Source: Lacihabitans sp. LS3-19 (GTDB lineage: Bacteria; Bacteroidota; Bacteroidia; Cytophagales; Spirosomataceae). From it: DNA of 64,000 nt. Location: positions 1-64,000 of the forward strand of contig NZ_RJUA01000124.1 in assembly GCF_024343575.1 (NCBI RefSeq). Reading direction: 5' to 3'. Below, one piece after another: positions 1 to 8,203 of the stretch. A program made the position numbers and the translations under genes. The notes beneath the pieces were generated by a model. That model did not search any database, was not told where the DNA came from, and was given only the letters and a program-made list of their open reading frames with translations. Within the stretch, counting starts at the first letter, position 1. Each line of letters opens with the position of its first letter.

Positions 1-513
1 CTCTTCCCAAAGAAAAGTACATGACTCCCAAAGTAGTTTTACGTCGGTTGGAAAACGCATATGCACCTCATAACAAGTAGCATCCATCATCAAAACGTTG
101 GTGTTTTCGAGCTCACCCTTCCATGCTTCAACTAATATTTTTTGAATTTTATTCATATCACAATATTTAGCCAAATAACCTCGACCACGACTAATAAACG
201 CATTATCACGAATAACCTCATTTAATTTTAACCGACAACCACAAAACATTTGGTAAGAAAAATTGGTCTGGAAAGCTGCCATCAGTTTTTCATCACTTAA
301 ACCAGTATAATGTTTCAAAAACATTAAGCCAAAATAACCAGCTTTTGGAAGGTAAGATGGGGCTCCAGCAGGGTGCCTCTTTTCAGGGAGAACTTTAACC
401 AAATCATTCCAAGGAATCAGCTTGTAAATTCGCCCAAGCTCGGTCGAATTATTGAAAAAATACCATTCAGGAAAAATTGGGCTATCAAAAGAAAATAATG
501 TATTTTGCACCAT
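1..513 (-). CDS. IS transposase, N-terminal part (cut by window edge)
   Basis: The reading frame is open from an ATG at 511-513 to the left edge, giving 171 residues without a stop. The N-terminus (MVQNTLFSFDSP...) leads into a region with PSYLPKAGYFGLMFLKHY and LSDEKLMAAFQTNFSYQMF. This resembles the InsH-type N-terminal domain (DUF772) of IS5/IS1182-type transposases. The segment LMMDATCYEVHMRFPTD looks like the start of the DDE catalytic domain, with MDAT carrying the first Asp. The C-terminal catalytic part and the other IS end lie outside the window. The exact IS family cannot be fixed from this fragment. The gene is probably intact but truncated by the window; degeneration outside cannot be excluded. 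Confidence 0.75.
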   Translation of the reverse strand, partial: MVQNTLFSFDSPIFPEWYFFNNSTELGRIYKLIPWNDLVKVLPEKRHPAGAPSYLPKAGYFGLMFLKHYTGLSDEKLMAAFQTNFSYQMFCGCRLKLNEVIRDNAFISRGRGYLAKYCDMNKIQKILVEAWKGELENTNVLMMDATCYEVHMRFPTDVKLLWESCTFLWEE

Positions 514-545
514 ATTTTAGGGAGGTAAGGTGCTCTAAAATAAAC

Positions 546-590
546 AAAAAACCCCGAATTTCCAAGAAATTGGAGGTTTTTGGGGTTTTA
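546..590. terminator. Imperfect hairpin beside the IS element
   Basis: Positions 550-562 pair with 566-578 with two mismatches around a 3-nt loop. A-rich sequence lies on the left and T-rich sequence on the right, and an outer AAAACCCC/GGGGTTTT pair flanks the stem. It could be a bidirectional terminator or part of the IS end (terminal inverted repeat). The other IS end is not visible, so the two cannot be separated. Confidence 0.5.
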
Positions 591-644
591 TTTTTAAAAT
601 ATAATACTGATAATTAGCAGGTTACGAAACTTAAGGACGCCCTA

Positions 645-677
645 AAAAGAGCCAAATCTTTTCAAAAATGGCTCTTT
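645..677 (-). terminator. Rho-independent terminator of aspS
   Basis: AAAGAGCCA (about 645-653) pairs with TGGCTCTTT (669-677) around a 15-nt loop. Read on the minus strand the stem is followed by a T-run. It lies 18 bp past the aspS stop codon. Confidence 0.8.
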
Positions 678-694
678 CTAAATATTTTGAAATC

Positions 695-2443
695 TCAATT
701 TGTTACATTAATGCTCAATTCTTTGAGCTGCAAGTCAGATATACTTGATGGAGAATCAATCATAACGTCACGTCCGCTGTTGTTTTTCGGGAAGGCAATA
801 AAATCTCTAATAGACTCCGCACCACCAAATAAAGATACCAGTCTGTCAAAACCAAAAGCTAAACCTGCGTGAGGTGGGGCACCGTATTCAAATGCTTCCA
901 TTAAGAACCCAAACTGCTTTTTAGCTTCTTCGTCAGAGAATCCAAGAATCTCAAACATTCTCTTTTGCAATGGTCTTTGAAAAATCCTCACTGATCCTCC
1001 ACCTACTTCGGTTCCGTTTATTACCATATCATAGGCATTGGCTCTTACTTTACCTAAGTCAGTATCTAGTAATGGAATATCTTCTGGTTTTGGAGAGGTG
1101 AACGGATGGTGCATCGCAAACCAACGATTTTCTTCTTCTCCAAACTCTAAAAGAGGAAAATCTACTACCCATAATACTTTATAAACATCTGGATTTCTAA
1201 GTCCTAATCTATTGCCCATTTCCAAACGTAGCTCATTCAATTGTTTTCTGGCTTTATCTGCTTGACCAGAAATAATCAAAATCATATCGCCTGGTTTGGC
1301 ATCAAATGCAGCAACTATCGCTTTCAAATCTTCTTCTGAATAAAATTTATCTACTGAAGATTTTATGCTCCCATCTGCATTATACCTAATATAAACCAAA
1401 CCTTTGGCTCCAATTTGTGGGCGTTTCATCCACTCTGTCAGTTCATCTACTTGCTTGCGACTATATTCTGCACATCCTGTAGCATTTATTCCTACTATCA
1501 GTTCGGCATCGTCAAAAACTTGGAAACCTTTGTTTTTTACCAAATCATTCAGTTCAACAAACTTCATGTCGAATCTGATATCTGGTTTATCGCAACCGTA
1601 GAATTTCATAGCATCCGCATAAGTCATTCTCGGGACTTCTGGCAAATCTATGTTTTTTACAGTTTTGAAAAGATGCTTGATCAAACCTTCAAACATATTT
1701 AGAACGTCTTCTTGCTCAACAAAAGACATCTCGCAGTCTATCTGAGTGAACTCTGGCTGACGGTCTGCTCTTAAGTCTTCGTCTCTAAAGCATTTTACGA
1801 TTTGATAATATCTGTCAAAACCGGAAATCATCAGTAATTGCTTAAATGTCTGAGGTGATTGTGGTAAAGCATAGAATTCGCCTGGATTCATTCGGCTAGG
1901 TACTACAAAGTCACGAGCTCCTTCAGGAGTAGATTTTATTAATACAGGGGTCTCAACTTCTACAAAATCCTGAGCATCCATATAGATTCTAGTTTGCTGA
2001 GCTACTTTGTGTCTCAGCAAAAGATTTTGTCTTACTGTGTTTCTTCTTAAATCAAGATAACGATATTTCATTCTGATTTCGTCACCGCCATCAGTTTCGT
2101 CTTCAATTAAGAAAGGTGGTAATTTTGCAGGATTTAAAATTTCGATTTTTTCTGCCAATATCTCAATTTCACCAGTTTCGATTTTATCGTTTTTAGAAAG
2201 TCTTTCAATGACTTTTCCCTCCACTTTTATAACATACTCTCTTCCTAGTGTTCTTACACTTTCTAGTACCTCTGCAGAAGTTTTTCCTTCTTCTAATATT
2301 AATTGAGTAATGCCATAGCGGTCTCTTAAATCCACCCAAACCATTCCTCCTTTGTCTCTTACTTTCTGTACCCAGCCACAAAGTATTACAGATTTGTTTA
2401 AATCTGCTAATCTAAGTTCTCCACAAGTATGCGTCCTTAACAT
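695..2443 (-). CDS. aspS: Aspartate--tRNA ligase (AspRS)
   Basis: This class II aminoacyl-tRNA synthetase charges tRNA-Asp with aspartate in the cytoplasm. The protein has 582 aa, the normal bacterial AspRS length. It begins [11 protein letters not shown] with the N-terminal OB-fold anticodon-binding domain ([22 protein letters not shown]). The class II core follows, with motif 2 ([18 protein letters not shown]) and motif 3 ([10 protein letters not shown]). The bacterial GAD insertion domain lies between them. The frame is open a further 16 codons upstream, but family alignment and the promoter element at 2467-2474 both favour the ATG at 2441-2443. It appears monocistronic, with its own terminator. 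Whether it also charges tRNA-Asn (non-discriminating type) cannot be decided here. Confidence 0.97.
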   Translation of the reverse strand: MLRTHTCGELRLADLNKSVILCGWVQKVRDKGGMVWVDLRDRYGITQLILEEGKTSAEVLESVRTLGREYVIKVEGKVIERLSKNDKIETGEIEILAEKIEILNPAKLPPFLIEDETDGGDEIRMKYRYLDLRRNTVRQNLLLRHKVAQQTRIYMDAQDFVEVETPVLIKSTPEGARDFVVPSRMNPGEFYALPQSPQTFKQLLMISGFDRYYQIVKCFRDEDLRADRQPEFTQIDCEMSFVEQEDVLNMFEGLIKHLFKTVKNIDLPEVPRMTYADAMKFYGCDKPDIRFDMKFVELNDLVKNKGFQVFDDAELIVGINATGCAEYSRKQVDELTEWMKRPQIGAKGLVYIRYNADGSIKSSVDKFYSEEDLKAIVAAFDAKPGDMILIISGQADKARKQLNELRLEMGNRLGLRNPDVYKVLWVVDFPLLEFGEEENRWFAMHHPFTSPKPEDIPLLDTDLGKVRANAYDMVINGTEVGGGSVRIFQRPLQKRMFEILGFSDEEAKKQFGFLMEAFEYGAPPHAGLAFGFDRLVSLFGGAESIRDFIAFPKNNSGRDVMIDSPSSISDLQLKELSINVTN

Positions 2444-2466
2444 GCTATTTTTTTTGAAATTGGCTG

Positions 2467-2474
2467 CAAAATTA
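2467..2474 (-). promoter_or_regulatory. Bacteroidota -7 promoter element for aspS
   Basis: The minus strand reads TAATTTTG, an exact match to the TAnnTTTG consensus, about 25 bp upstream of the chosen aspS ATG. No good -33 TTTG is present at the usual spacing. The element lies inside the longer possible ORF, which supports the downstream start. Confidence 0.5.
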
Positions 2475-2563
2475 GTGAATTCTTTTGGCAAAATTGAAGT
2501 TGTGGCAAATATTTAGAATACAGACCTTTTTTTGAACATAATAAATTAGGATTTAATCTAAGG

Positions 2564-2767
2564 TTATAATACTGTAGGTTCTTCTTTTGGAATAATAAAT
2601 GCCATAATAAAATAGACAATAATCATAGATCCGAAGCTGAAAAAAGTCACAATAGCTGTGGCTACTCTTACCAATGTAGGGTCAATTTCAAAATATTTAC
2701 CTAAACCAGCACAAATTCCTAAAAACATTGCATCTTTGCCAGTTAATCTTGTTAGTTTCTTTCCCAT
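2564..2767 (-). CDS. PspC-domain small membrane protein
   Basis: This 67-residue protein is essentially one PspC domain. It starts with a basic stretch (MGKKLTRL) and the family signature GICAGLGKYFEIDPTLVR (about residues 17-34), followed by one hydrophobic segment (about 36-59, VATAIVTFFSFGSMIIVYFIMAF). PspC-type proteins sit in the inner membrane and, in enterobacteria, regulate the phage-shock envelope-stress response. No pspA or pspF gene is near, so the stress role is only inherited from the family. The gene stands alone between the terminator of the next upstream gene (2794-2824) and aspS. Confidence 0.88.
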   Translation of the reverse strand: MGKKLTRLTGKDAMFLGICAGLGKYFEIDPTLVRVATAIVTFFSFGSMIIVYFIMAFIIPKEEPTVL

Positions 2768-2793
2768 AAGTGTTTTTATTTTTACTAAAATTA

Positions 2794-2824
2794 CAAAAAA
2801 AACCTCTCACGAACGCAAGAGGTT
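2794..2824 (-). terminator. Rho-independent terminator of the 2850-3263 gene
   Basis: AACCTCT (2801-2807) pairs with AGAGGTT (2818-2824) around a 10-nt loop. On the minus strand the stem is followed by a run of eight or more T. It lies just past the stop codon of the 137-aa membrane protein gene. Confidence 0.85.
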
Positions 2825-2849
2825 AATATTTTTCATCAAAATGTTAATT

Positions 2850-3263
2850 TTACCAACCAAATGGGTTAATCAAACCTCCAACTCCCCAGACTAATGTTGC
2901 AATCAAGCAACCTATTAAAGCCTTTCTAGTTTGGTCTCTGTCTTTGTCAGTAATAAAATACACTAGAGCTAAACCTACAACTCCTAAGCAACATCCCCAC
3001 CAAAATCCACTCAATAATGGCATGTCTTTAACCGCTGAGTTTACGACAGCATCTGTATTGTCCATTAAATCAATCCCTTGAATTAGTTCGGAATCTTTAT
3101 TTTTTAAATCTGCTAATGTAGTTTGAGGATTAGCTTCCACAAAAGCTTCAATTTTATTGATTTGGGAAAACTCTTCCTCAGAAACTGGGTTTGTGAAATT
3201 TTCGTTTGCCCAAAGGTTAGTAAACACTAGGCAGATAGTTAGGCTTAAAATTGCTCTTTTCAT
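2850..3263 (-). CDS. Small exported membrane protein, unknown function
   Basis: This is a 137-aa protein with a cleavable-type signal peptide (MKRAILSLTICLVFTNLWA, residues 1-19). A polar segment of about 65 residues follows. The C-terminal half has two hydrophobic helices: about 85-105 (LSGFWWGCCLGVVGLALVYF) and about 117-133. They are separated by a short charged loop (TDKDRDQTRKA). The aromatic/Cys/Gly cluster WWGCCLG is the most distinctive feature. I do not recognise a named family. Small Bacteroidota membrane proteins of this shape are usually annotated as hypothetical. The gene is flanked by its own terminator and is not clearly in an operon. Confidence 0.75.
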   Translation of the reverse strand: MKRAILSLTICLVFTNLWANENFTNPVSEEEFSQINKIEAFVEANPQTTLADLKNKDSELIQGIDLMDNTDAVVNSAVKDMPLLSGFWWGCCLGVVGLALVYFITDKDRDQTRKALIGCLIATLVWGVGGLINPFGW

Positions 3264-3313
3264 TTTGATTGCTTTTTTAATTTAAAGATGATATGAAAAT
3301 AAAAAAGGTTGCA

Positions 3314-3841
3314 TTACATTTTCAATAAAGCATAACCTAAACTTTGAAAGTGTGTTATGGCAACCATAGCACCAACAGCTACTTTTAAATTGGGGTTGAG
3401 TTTGTAATCCGCATATTTGCGTGCTCTTAAGGATTGCCCACAGACATAAAATTTTACCCCATTTTCGCTTAATTTGTTTATAACATCTGTATTTGGGTTA
3501 TTTTCTTTAAACTCTTGATTGAAAGCTTCATCGCTGAGAATTGTAGGAGTTGCTTGAAAATGAATTACAACTGCAATATCCATATTTTCTTTTTTTACGC
3601 CCTCTAGTCCATATAGGTTTATTACTCTCGCCACTGCTTCATAGGCATGATTCATGTCTTTTGAAGGATTTTTTTCGGCTGCTGTGATATCAAAAACTAT
3701 TTTGTAGTTTTTGTTTGGGTCCAGCAAATGTTCAGCTTCTGGAACTTCAAAAACTCCTCCGTAGGTATCTATAGAAGGAAATAGTTTTTGCGAATTTGCT
3801 GAAAATGAGACGATTAAGAGAAGGACGATAAATGTTTTCAT
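3314..3841 (-). CDS. Exported DsrE/DsrF-like family protein
   Basis: The protein has 175 aa with an N-terminal signal peptide (MKTFIVLLLIVSFSANS). A DsrE-like fold follows: a beta strand (YKIVFDITAAEKNP), a helix carrying AYEAVARVINLYGLEG, a strand (MDIAVVIHFQATPTIL), then VKFYVCGQSLRAR. The single Cys in VCGQS sits where DsrE-family proteins carry their conserved cysteine. Cytosolic DsrE proteins act in sulfur relay. Exported members are common in Bacteroidota but functionally undefined, so a sulfur-transfer role is only a possibility. The gene is transcribed divergently from the pirin pair at 3952. Confidence 0.8.
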   Translation of the reverse strand: MKTFIVLLLIVSFSANSQKLFPSIDTYGGVFEVPEAEHLLDPNKNYKIVFDITAAEKNPSKDMNHAYEAVARVINLYGLEGVKKENMDIAVVIHFQATPTILSDEAFNQEFKENNPNTDVINKLSENGVKFYVCGQSLRARKYADYKLNPNLKVAVGAMVAITHFQSLGYALLKM

Positions 3842-3951
3842 TTAGTTTTGATTAGTTTTCATAAAAATAAATATTTTTTTTAATTCTTAGCCTTATTGTG
3901 AACTAATTCTTATTTTAGCATGTCTTTACATTAAATACAAATGTAAATAAT

Positions 3952-4662
3952 ATGAAAACAATATATCATGCCTCAGATAGTAGAGGAAAAGCAAATCATG
4001 GATGGCTAAACTCTTTTCATACTTTTAGTTTTGCCAATTATTATGATCCTGAAAGAGTAAATTTTGGAGCACTCAGGGTGTTAAATGATGATACAGTATC
4101 TGGAGGTATGGGTTTTGGAAAACATCCTCACGATAACATGGAAATAGTTTCGATACCTCTTGATGGGGCTTTGGAGCACCAAGATAGTATGGGAAATAAG
4201 GCCATTATAAAAAAAGGAGAGGTGCAATTGATGTCTGCAGGAACTGGAGTGACTCATTCAGAAAAGAATTTTGACTTGAAAAACACCGTTAAGTTTTTGC
4301 AAATATGGATTATGCCAGAAAAAAGAAACATTCAGCCCAGATACGAACAAGAGGTCTTTGAAGCAGAAGGCAGAAAGAATGCAATACAAACGGTGATTTC
4401 TCCGATTGGCTCGAACGATGGAGGTTTGAAAATTAATCAAAAAGCGTGGTTTAGCTTAGTGGATTTATCTGGCGAAATTAAATATGACCTAAAAGACAAA
4501 AGCAATGGCGTTTATGTATTTGTTTTGGAAGGAGATGTTGAAGTAGAGAATCAAAAACTAAACAGAAGAGATGGTTTTGGAGTTTGGGAAATCGGAACCT
4601 TAAACTTAAAAACAGATACTTCAGCCGAAATTTTGCTGATGGAAGTACCAATGAAATTTTAA
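3952..4662 (+). CDS. Pirin family protein (YhaK-like)
   Basis: This 236-aa bicupin has the pirin N-terminal domain with the metal site: HPHDNMEI (His-x-His), then the downstream His/Glu pair in TGVTHSEKN. SMGNKAIIKKGEVQLMSAGTG is typical of the family. Pirins bind iron or other metals; some oxidise quercetin (YhaK/YhhW type) and others act as redox-sensing transcriptional cofactors. No substrate can be assigned here. It starts at ATG 3952 and ends 5 bp before the start of a second pirin, so the two are almost certainly co-transcribed. Confidence 0.92.
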   Translation: MKTIYHASDSRGKANHGWLNSFHTFSFANYYDPERVNFGALRVLNDDTVSGGMGFGKHPHDNMEIVSIPLDGALEHQDSMGNKAIIKKGEVQLMSAGTGVTHSEKNFDLKNTVKFLQIWIMPEKRNIQPRYEQEVFEAEGRKNAIQTVISPIGSNDGGLKINQKAWFSLVDLSGEIKYDLKDKSNGVYVFVLEGDVEVENQKLNRRDGFGVWEIGTLNLKTDTSAEILLMEVPMKF

Positions 4663-4667
4663 AAATT

Positions 4668-5519
4668 ATGAAAAAGGAAATATTAAAAATAAGCAGTTCG
4701 TCGGGGCAAAGAGTAGGGGAGCATCGAATGTATCAACCTATACCTGACGTTGGTTTGGAGCAGATTAGCCCTTTTATTTTGTTGCATCATCATGGACCAC
4801 ATGATTTTGCTCCTCATAACCAAGGACTTCCTTTTGGGCCACATCCACATCGAGGATTTGAAACGCTCACATTTATTTATGATGGAGAAATAGAACACGC
4901 CGACGGACATGGCCATAGTTCTGTAATAAAATCTGGTGGTGTGCAATGGATGACAGCGGCTCGTGGAATAGTTCATTCTGAAAATCTTTCACCGAAGCAA
5001 AGACAGGAAGGTGGCAAAATGGAAATAATTCAGCTTTGGATGAATTTGCCTGCTCGTTTAAAAATGACAGAAGCAAAATACCAAGGATTTCAAAAAGAAG
5101 AAATTCCTGTAGTGCTCATATCTGAAGGAAAAGTAGAGGTCGCTGTGGTGTCAGGTGAATTTGAAGGAATGAAAGGTGCGGCAAATTCAATTACAGGATT
5201 AGAAATGTACAATATTAAAATGTTAGCAAATTCAGATCTAAAAATTGAGGTTGTAGAAGATAAGAATATACTTTTTTACGTATTGGATGGAGAGATAATT
5301 GTAAATGGAAAGTTAGCAATTGGTCATCAATTGTTAGTTTTTGATGCAAAAAACACAGAAATAGAAATAAAATCGCAAGCCGATTCAAGATTTATATTTG
5401 GAACTGGTGATGCCATAAACGAGCCAGTGGTTTCTCAAGGCCCATTTGTGATGAATACTACAACCGAAATCATGGAAGCTATGCGAGATTATCAGATGGG
5501 GAAAATGGGTGTGATGTAA
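4668..5519 (+). CDS. Pirin family protein (second of tandem pair)
   Basis: The protein has 283 aa. The N-terminal pirin cupin includes FGPHPHRGFETLTF (metal-binding His pair), HADGHGHSSVIKSGGVQWMTAARGIVHSE (further His/Glu ligands) and the C-terminal pirin_C cupin. The frame is open 28 codons further upstream, overlapping the first pirin. The ATG at 4668 (MKKEILKISSSSGQR) matches the family N-terminus and lies 5 bp after the upstream stop. This copy is longer and only distantly similar to its neighbour, so the pair is not a recent duplication. A terminator follows at 5544. Confidence 0.93.
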   Translation: MKKEILKISSSSGQRVGEHRMYQPIPDVGLEQISPFILLHHHGPHDFAPHNQGLPFGPHPHRGFETLTFIYDGEIEHADGHGHSSVIKSGGVQWMTAARGIVHSENLSPKQRQEGGKMEIIQLWMNLPARLKMTEAKYQGFQKEEIPVVLISEGKVEVAVVSGEFEGMKGAANSITGLEMYNIKMLANSDLKIEVVEDKNILFYVLDGEIIVNGKLAIGHQLLVFDAKNTEIEIKSQADSRFIFGTGDAINEPVVSQGPFVMNTTTEIMEAMRDYQMGKMGVM

Positions 5520-5543
5520 ATTTGATTTCATGGATATATTTAT

Positions 5544-5572
5544 GAGAGATGACTTAGGTTATCTCTTTTTTT
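5544..5572 (+). terminator. Rho-independent terminator of the pirin operon
   Basis: A 9-bp stem (AGAGATGAC with GTTATCTCT, one G-T pair) surrounds a TTAG loop. It is followed by a run of eight or more T, 25 bp after the second pirin stop. Confidence 0.88.
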
Positions 5573-5651
5573 TTGTAAAAAATGAAAAACCAAGTGCTTT
5601 TTTTTAGATAATTGATTAATTTGAAATCGATTACATTTAACATCAATATTC

Positions 5652-8192
5652 ATGAAAAAACGTTTATTATTTTTCTCTCTTTTTCTATTTAATTTCTCTC
5701 TTTTAGCACAAAATCAGTATTTTTTCTCTGGTAAAAAACTTAATGCTTCTATTCCTAGTCCGCAACAATTTTTTGGATACGAAATGGGTACGCACCATAC
5801 CCGATATGATAAAATCATAGAATATATGAGGGTTTTGGAGGCTAAATCAGACAGAGTGAAAGTAGTGACTATTGGCGAGACCTATGAACACAGAGAGCAG
5901 GTAATTGTACATTTTGCAAAACCTGACAATCTTAGCAAAATAGAGCAAATCAGAGAAAGTCATTTGGCAAATGCTCAAGGTAAAGTTTCGGATGCCAGCA
6001 TGCAGCCTGTGGTAGTATGGTTGGGTTATAATGTGCACGGAAACGAAGCTTCTGGCGGTGAAGCATCTATTCTTACTGCTTATTATTTGGCCGCATCAGA
6101 AGATGAGGAGGCTATAAAGTGGTTAGACAATGCGGTGTTTCTGATGGAACCAGTTATTAATCCTGATGGCAGAGATAGGTTTGCCAATTGGGTAAATATG
6201 CACAAAGGCAATCCTATGGTGGCAGACCCTTTGGATAGAGAACACAATGAAGTTTGGCCTTCAGGCAGAGTAAATCACTATTGGTTTGATTTAAATAGAG
6301 ACTGGTATTTGGCTGTAAATCAAGAAACTAGGAATCGTTTGAGGTTTTATCATACTTGGTTGCCAAATGTGGTGACGGATTTCCATGAGATGGGGACAAA
6401 TAGTTCGCATTTCTTTGAACCTACAAAAATCAATGCCCAAAACCCGATTGTTCCAGCTGCAAACTATGATGTGCTTAATGCTCGTTTTGCTAAATATTTC
6501 GAAAAATCGATGAATGAAATTGGCTCTTTTTATTTTACAAAAGAGGCTTTTGATAATTTTTATCCCGGTTATGGAAATACCTATCCGGATCTTCAGGGAG
6601 GACTTGGTTTATTGTTTGAGCAAGGTAGCAGTCGTGGTCATATTCAAGACTCTCAAAATGGAGTTTTGAAATTTGGATTTGCAGTCAGAAATCAATTGGT
6701 AAATGCACTAGCTACAATTCGGGCGTCTGTAGACGAAAGAAAATATTTGTTGAAATATCAATCGGATTTTTATAAAAACATAGAAAAAACAAATGAGACC
6801 ATAAAAGGCTATGTGGTAAGTTCACCTACTGATGCAAACCGCTTTAGTGCTTTTTGTGATTTGCTGAATGTCCATCATATTAATGCCTTTTGGTTAGATA
6901 AGGATGTAAGTGCTGATGGTCAAACCTTCAAAAAAGATGCTTCTGTTTTTATCCCTTTAGCACAAGCACAAGGACTTTTGGTGAAATCTATTTTTGACAG
7001 ACCGAAAAAATTTGCTGATAGTATTTTTTATGATACATCTACCTGGAACCTCGCCTTGGCTTTCGGTATGGAACATGCAGAAATGAAAACCTTGCCTTCA
7101 CAAGCCCAAAAAATAACTGAAGCTGATTTAAAGCTTGAAATGCCCAAGTCCAGCTATTCAGAGTATGCCTACATTGTTGATTGGCAAGATTATAATGCGG
7201 CTAAGTTCTTGAGTTATTTGCATCAAAAAGGTATCAGAGTAAAAGTAGCCATGAGAGGTTTTTCCTTAGAAAAAAACAAATATCCATCAGGTACTTTAAT
7301 GATTCCTGTGTCATTGCAAGACATAAGCTCAAAAGAATTGTATGATGAATTGCTTAATATTCAAAAGGAAACTAATCTAGGTTTTACAGCAGTCAGTACT
7401 GGTTTTAGTGACCAAGGTATAGATCTCGGTAGCAATAGTTTTAAAACGTTGAATGCCCCCAAACCTATTATGATTATTGGTCAAGGAACGAGCCAATATG
7501 AGGCTGGAGAGATTTGGCAAATGCTGGATACCAAGCTTAATATGCCGATTACAAAGGTAGATATGGCAAATTTTGGCAGAGTAAACATAAATAGTTATAC
7601 GCATTTGGTTTTGGTTAGCGGCAATTATGACGAATTGGGAACTTCGACGATTTCAAAGCTAAAAGCTTGGGTTAAACAAGGTGGAACCATAATAGCTATG
7701 AAAACTGCCATTGAATGGTTAATAAAAAATGAATTTTCGTCAGAGAAACTAATAAAATTAGATGACGAAAAAGGTACCGAGAGGGTGAATTTTGAAAATA
7801 TTCAAAATATAGCAGGAGCCAAAACTACTGGCGGAGCAATATTTGAAGTTGATATCGATAATACACATCCAATGGGTTTTGGTTTTACAAATAGGAAATT
7901 GGCAGTTTATCGAAATAACAATACCATCCTAGAGCCTTCAAAAGACCGTTCGGCTACGGTGGCAAAGTATACGGCTGCTCCTTGGTTGAGTGGATATGTT
8001 CATCCTCAAGTATTGGATAAAATCAAAAACTCGGCCTCTCTGATTGTAGAGAATTCAGGTTCAGGACGATTGATATTGTTTTCACATAATCCTAACTTCA
8101 GAGGTATTTGGTACGGTACAAACAAACTATTTTTTAATTCACTTTTTATTAGTAATTCGCTTGGACAGGAGCGTTTTGGTAGCGAAGAATAA
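5652..8192 (+). CDS. Secreted M14-family zinc carboxypeptidase
   Basis: The protein has 846 aa with a signal peptide (MKKRLLFFSLFLFNFSLLAQ). The M14 catalytic domain spans about residues 40-370. The zinc-binding HxxE is at H129/E132 (HGNEASGGE), the third zinc His is in DFHEMG (H245), and the catalytic Glu is probably in LLFEQGSSRG (E323). NPDGRDRF is another family motif. The C-terminal half (about 380-846) has alpha/beta segments such as PIMIIGQGTSQYEAGEIWQML and HLVLVSGNYDELG. These resemble the glutamine-amidotransferase-like domain often appended to Bacteroidota M14 proteins. It probably trims peptides in the periplasm or outside the cell. It heads a three-gene cluster with spacings of 11 and 15 bp. 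Confidence 0.93.
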   Translation: MKKRLLFFSLFLFNFSLLAQNQYFFSGKKLNASIPSPQQFFGYEMGTHHTRYDKIIEYMRVLEAKSDRVKVVTIGETYEHREQVIVHFAKPDNLSKIEQIRESHLANAQGKVSDASMQPVVVWLGYNVHGNEASGGEASILTAYYLAASEDEEAIKWLDNAVFLMEPVINPDGRDRFANWVNMHKGNPMVADPLDREHNEVWPSGRVNHYWFDLNRDWYLAVNQETRNRLRFYHTWLPNVVTDFHEMGTNSSHFFEPTKINAQNPIVPAANYDVLNARFAKYFEKSMNEIGSFYFTKEAFDNFYPGYGNTYPDLQGGLGLLFEQGSSRGHIQDSQNGVLKFGFAVRNQLVNALATIRASVDERKYLLKYQSDFYKNIEKTNETIKGYVVSSPTDANRFSAFCDLLNVHHINAFWLDKDVSADGQTFKKDASVFIPLAQAQGLLVKSIFDRPKKFADSIFYDTSTWNLALAFGMEHAEMKTLPSQAQKITEADLKLEMPKSSYSEYAYIVDWQDYNAAKFLSYLHQKGIRVKVAMRGFSLEKNKYPSGTLMIPVSLQDISSKELYDELLNIQKETNLGFTAVSTGFSDQGIDLGSNSFKTLNAPKPIMIIGQGTSQYEAGEIWQMLDTKLNMPITKVDMANFGRVNINSYTHLVLVSGNYDELGTSTISKLKAWVKQGGTIIAMKTAIEWLIKNEFSSEKLIKLDDEKGTERVNFENIQNIAGAKTTGGAIFEVDIDNTHPMGFGFTNRKLAVYRNNNTILEPSKDRSATVAKYTAAPWLSGYVHPQVLDKIKNSASLIVENSGSGRLILFSHNPNFRGIWYGTNKLFFNSLFISNSLGQERFGSEE

Positions 8193-8203
8193 CATTTATA
8201 ATT

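Noticed and set aside
2437-2619. Minus-strand 60-codon frame upstream of aspS
   Set aside because: It overlaps the aspS start region and its promoter element and shows no domain.
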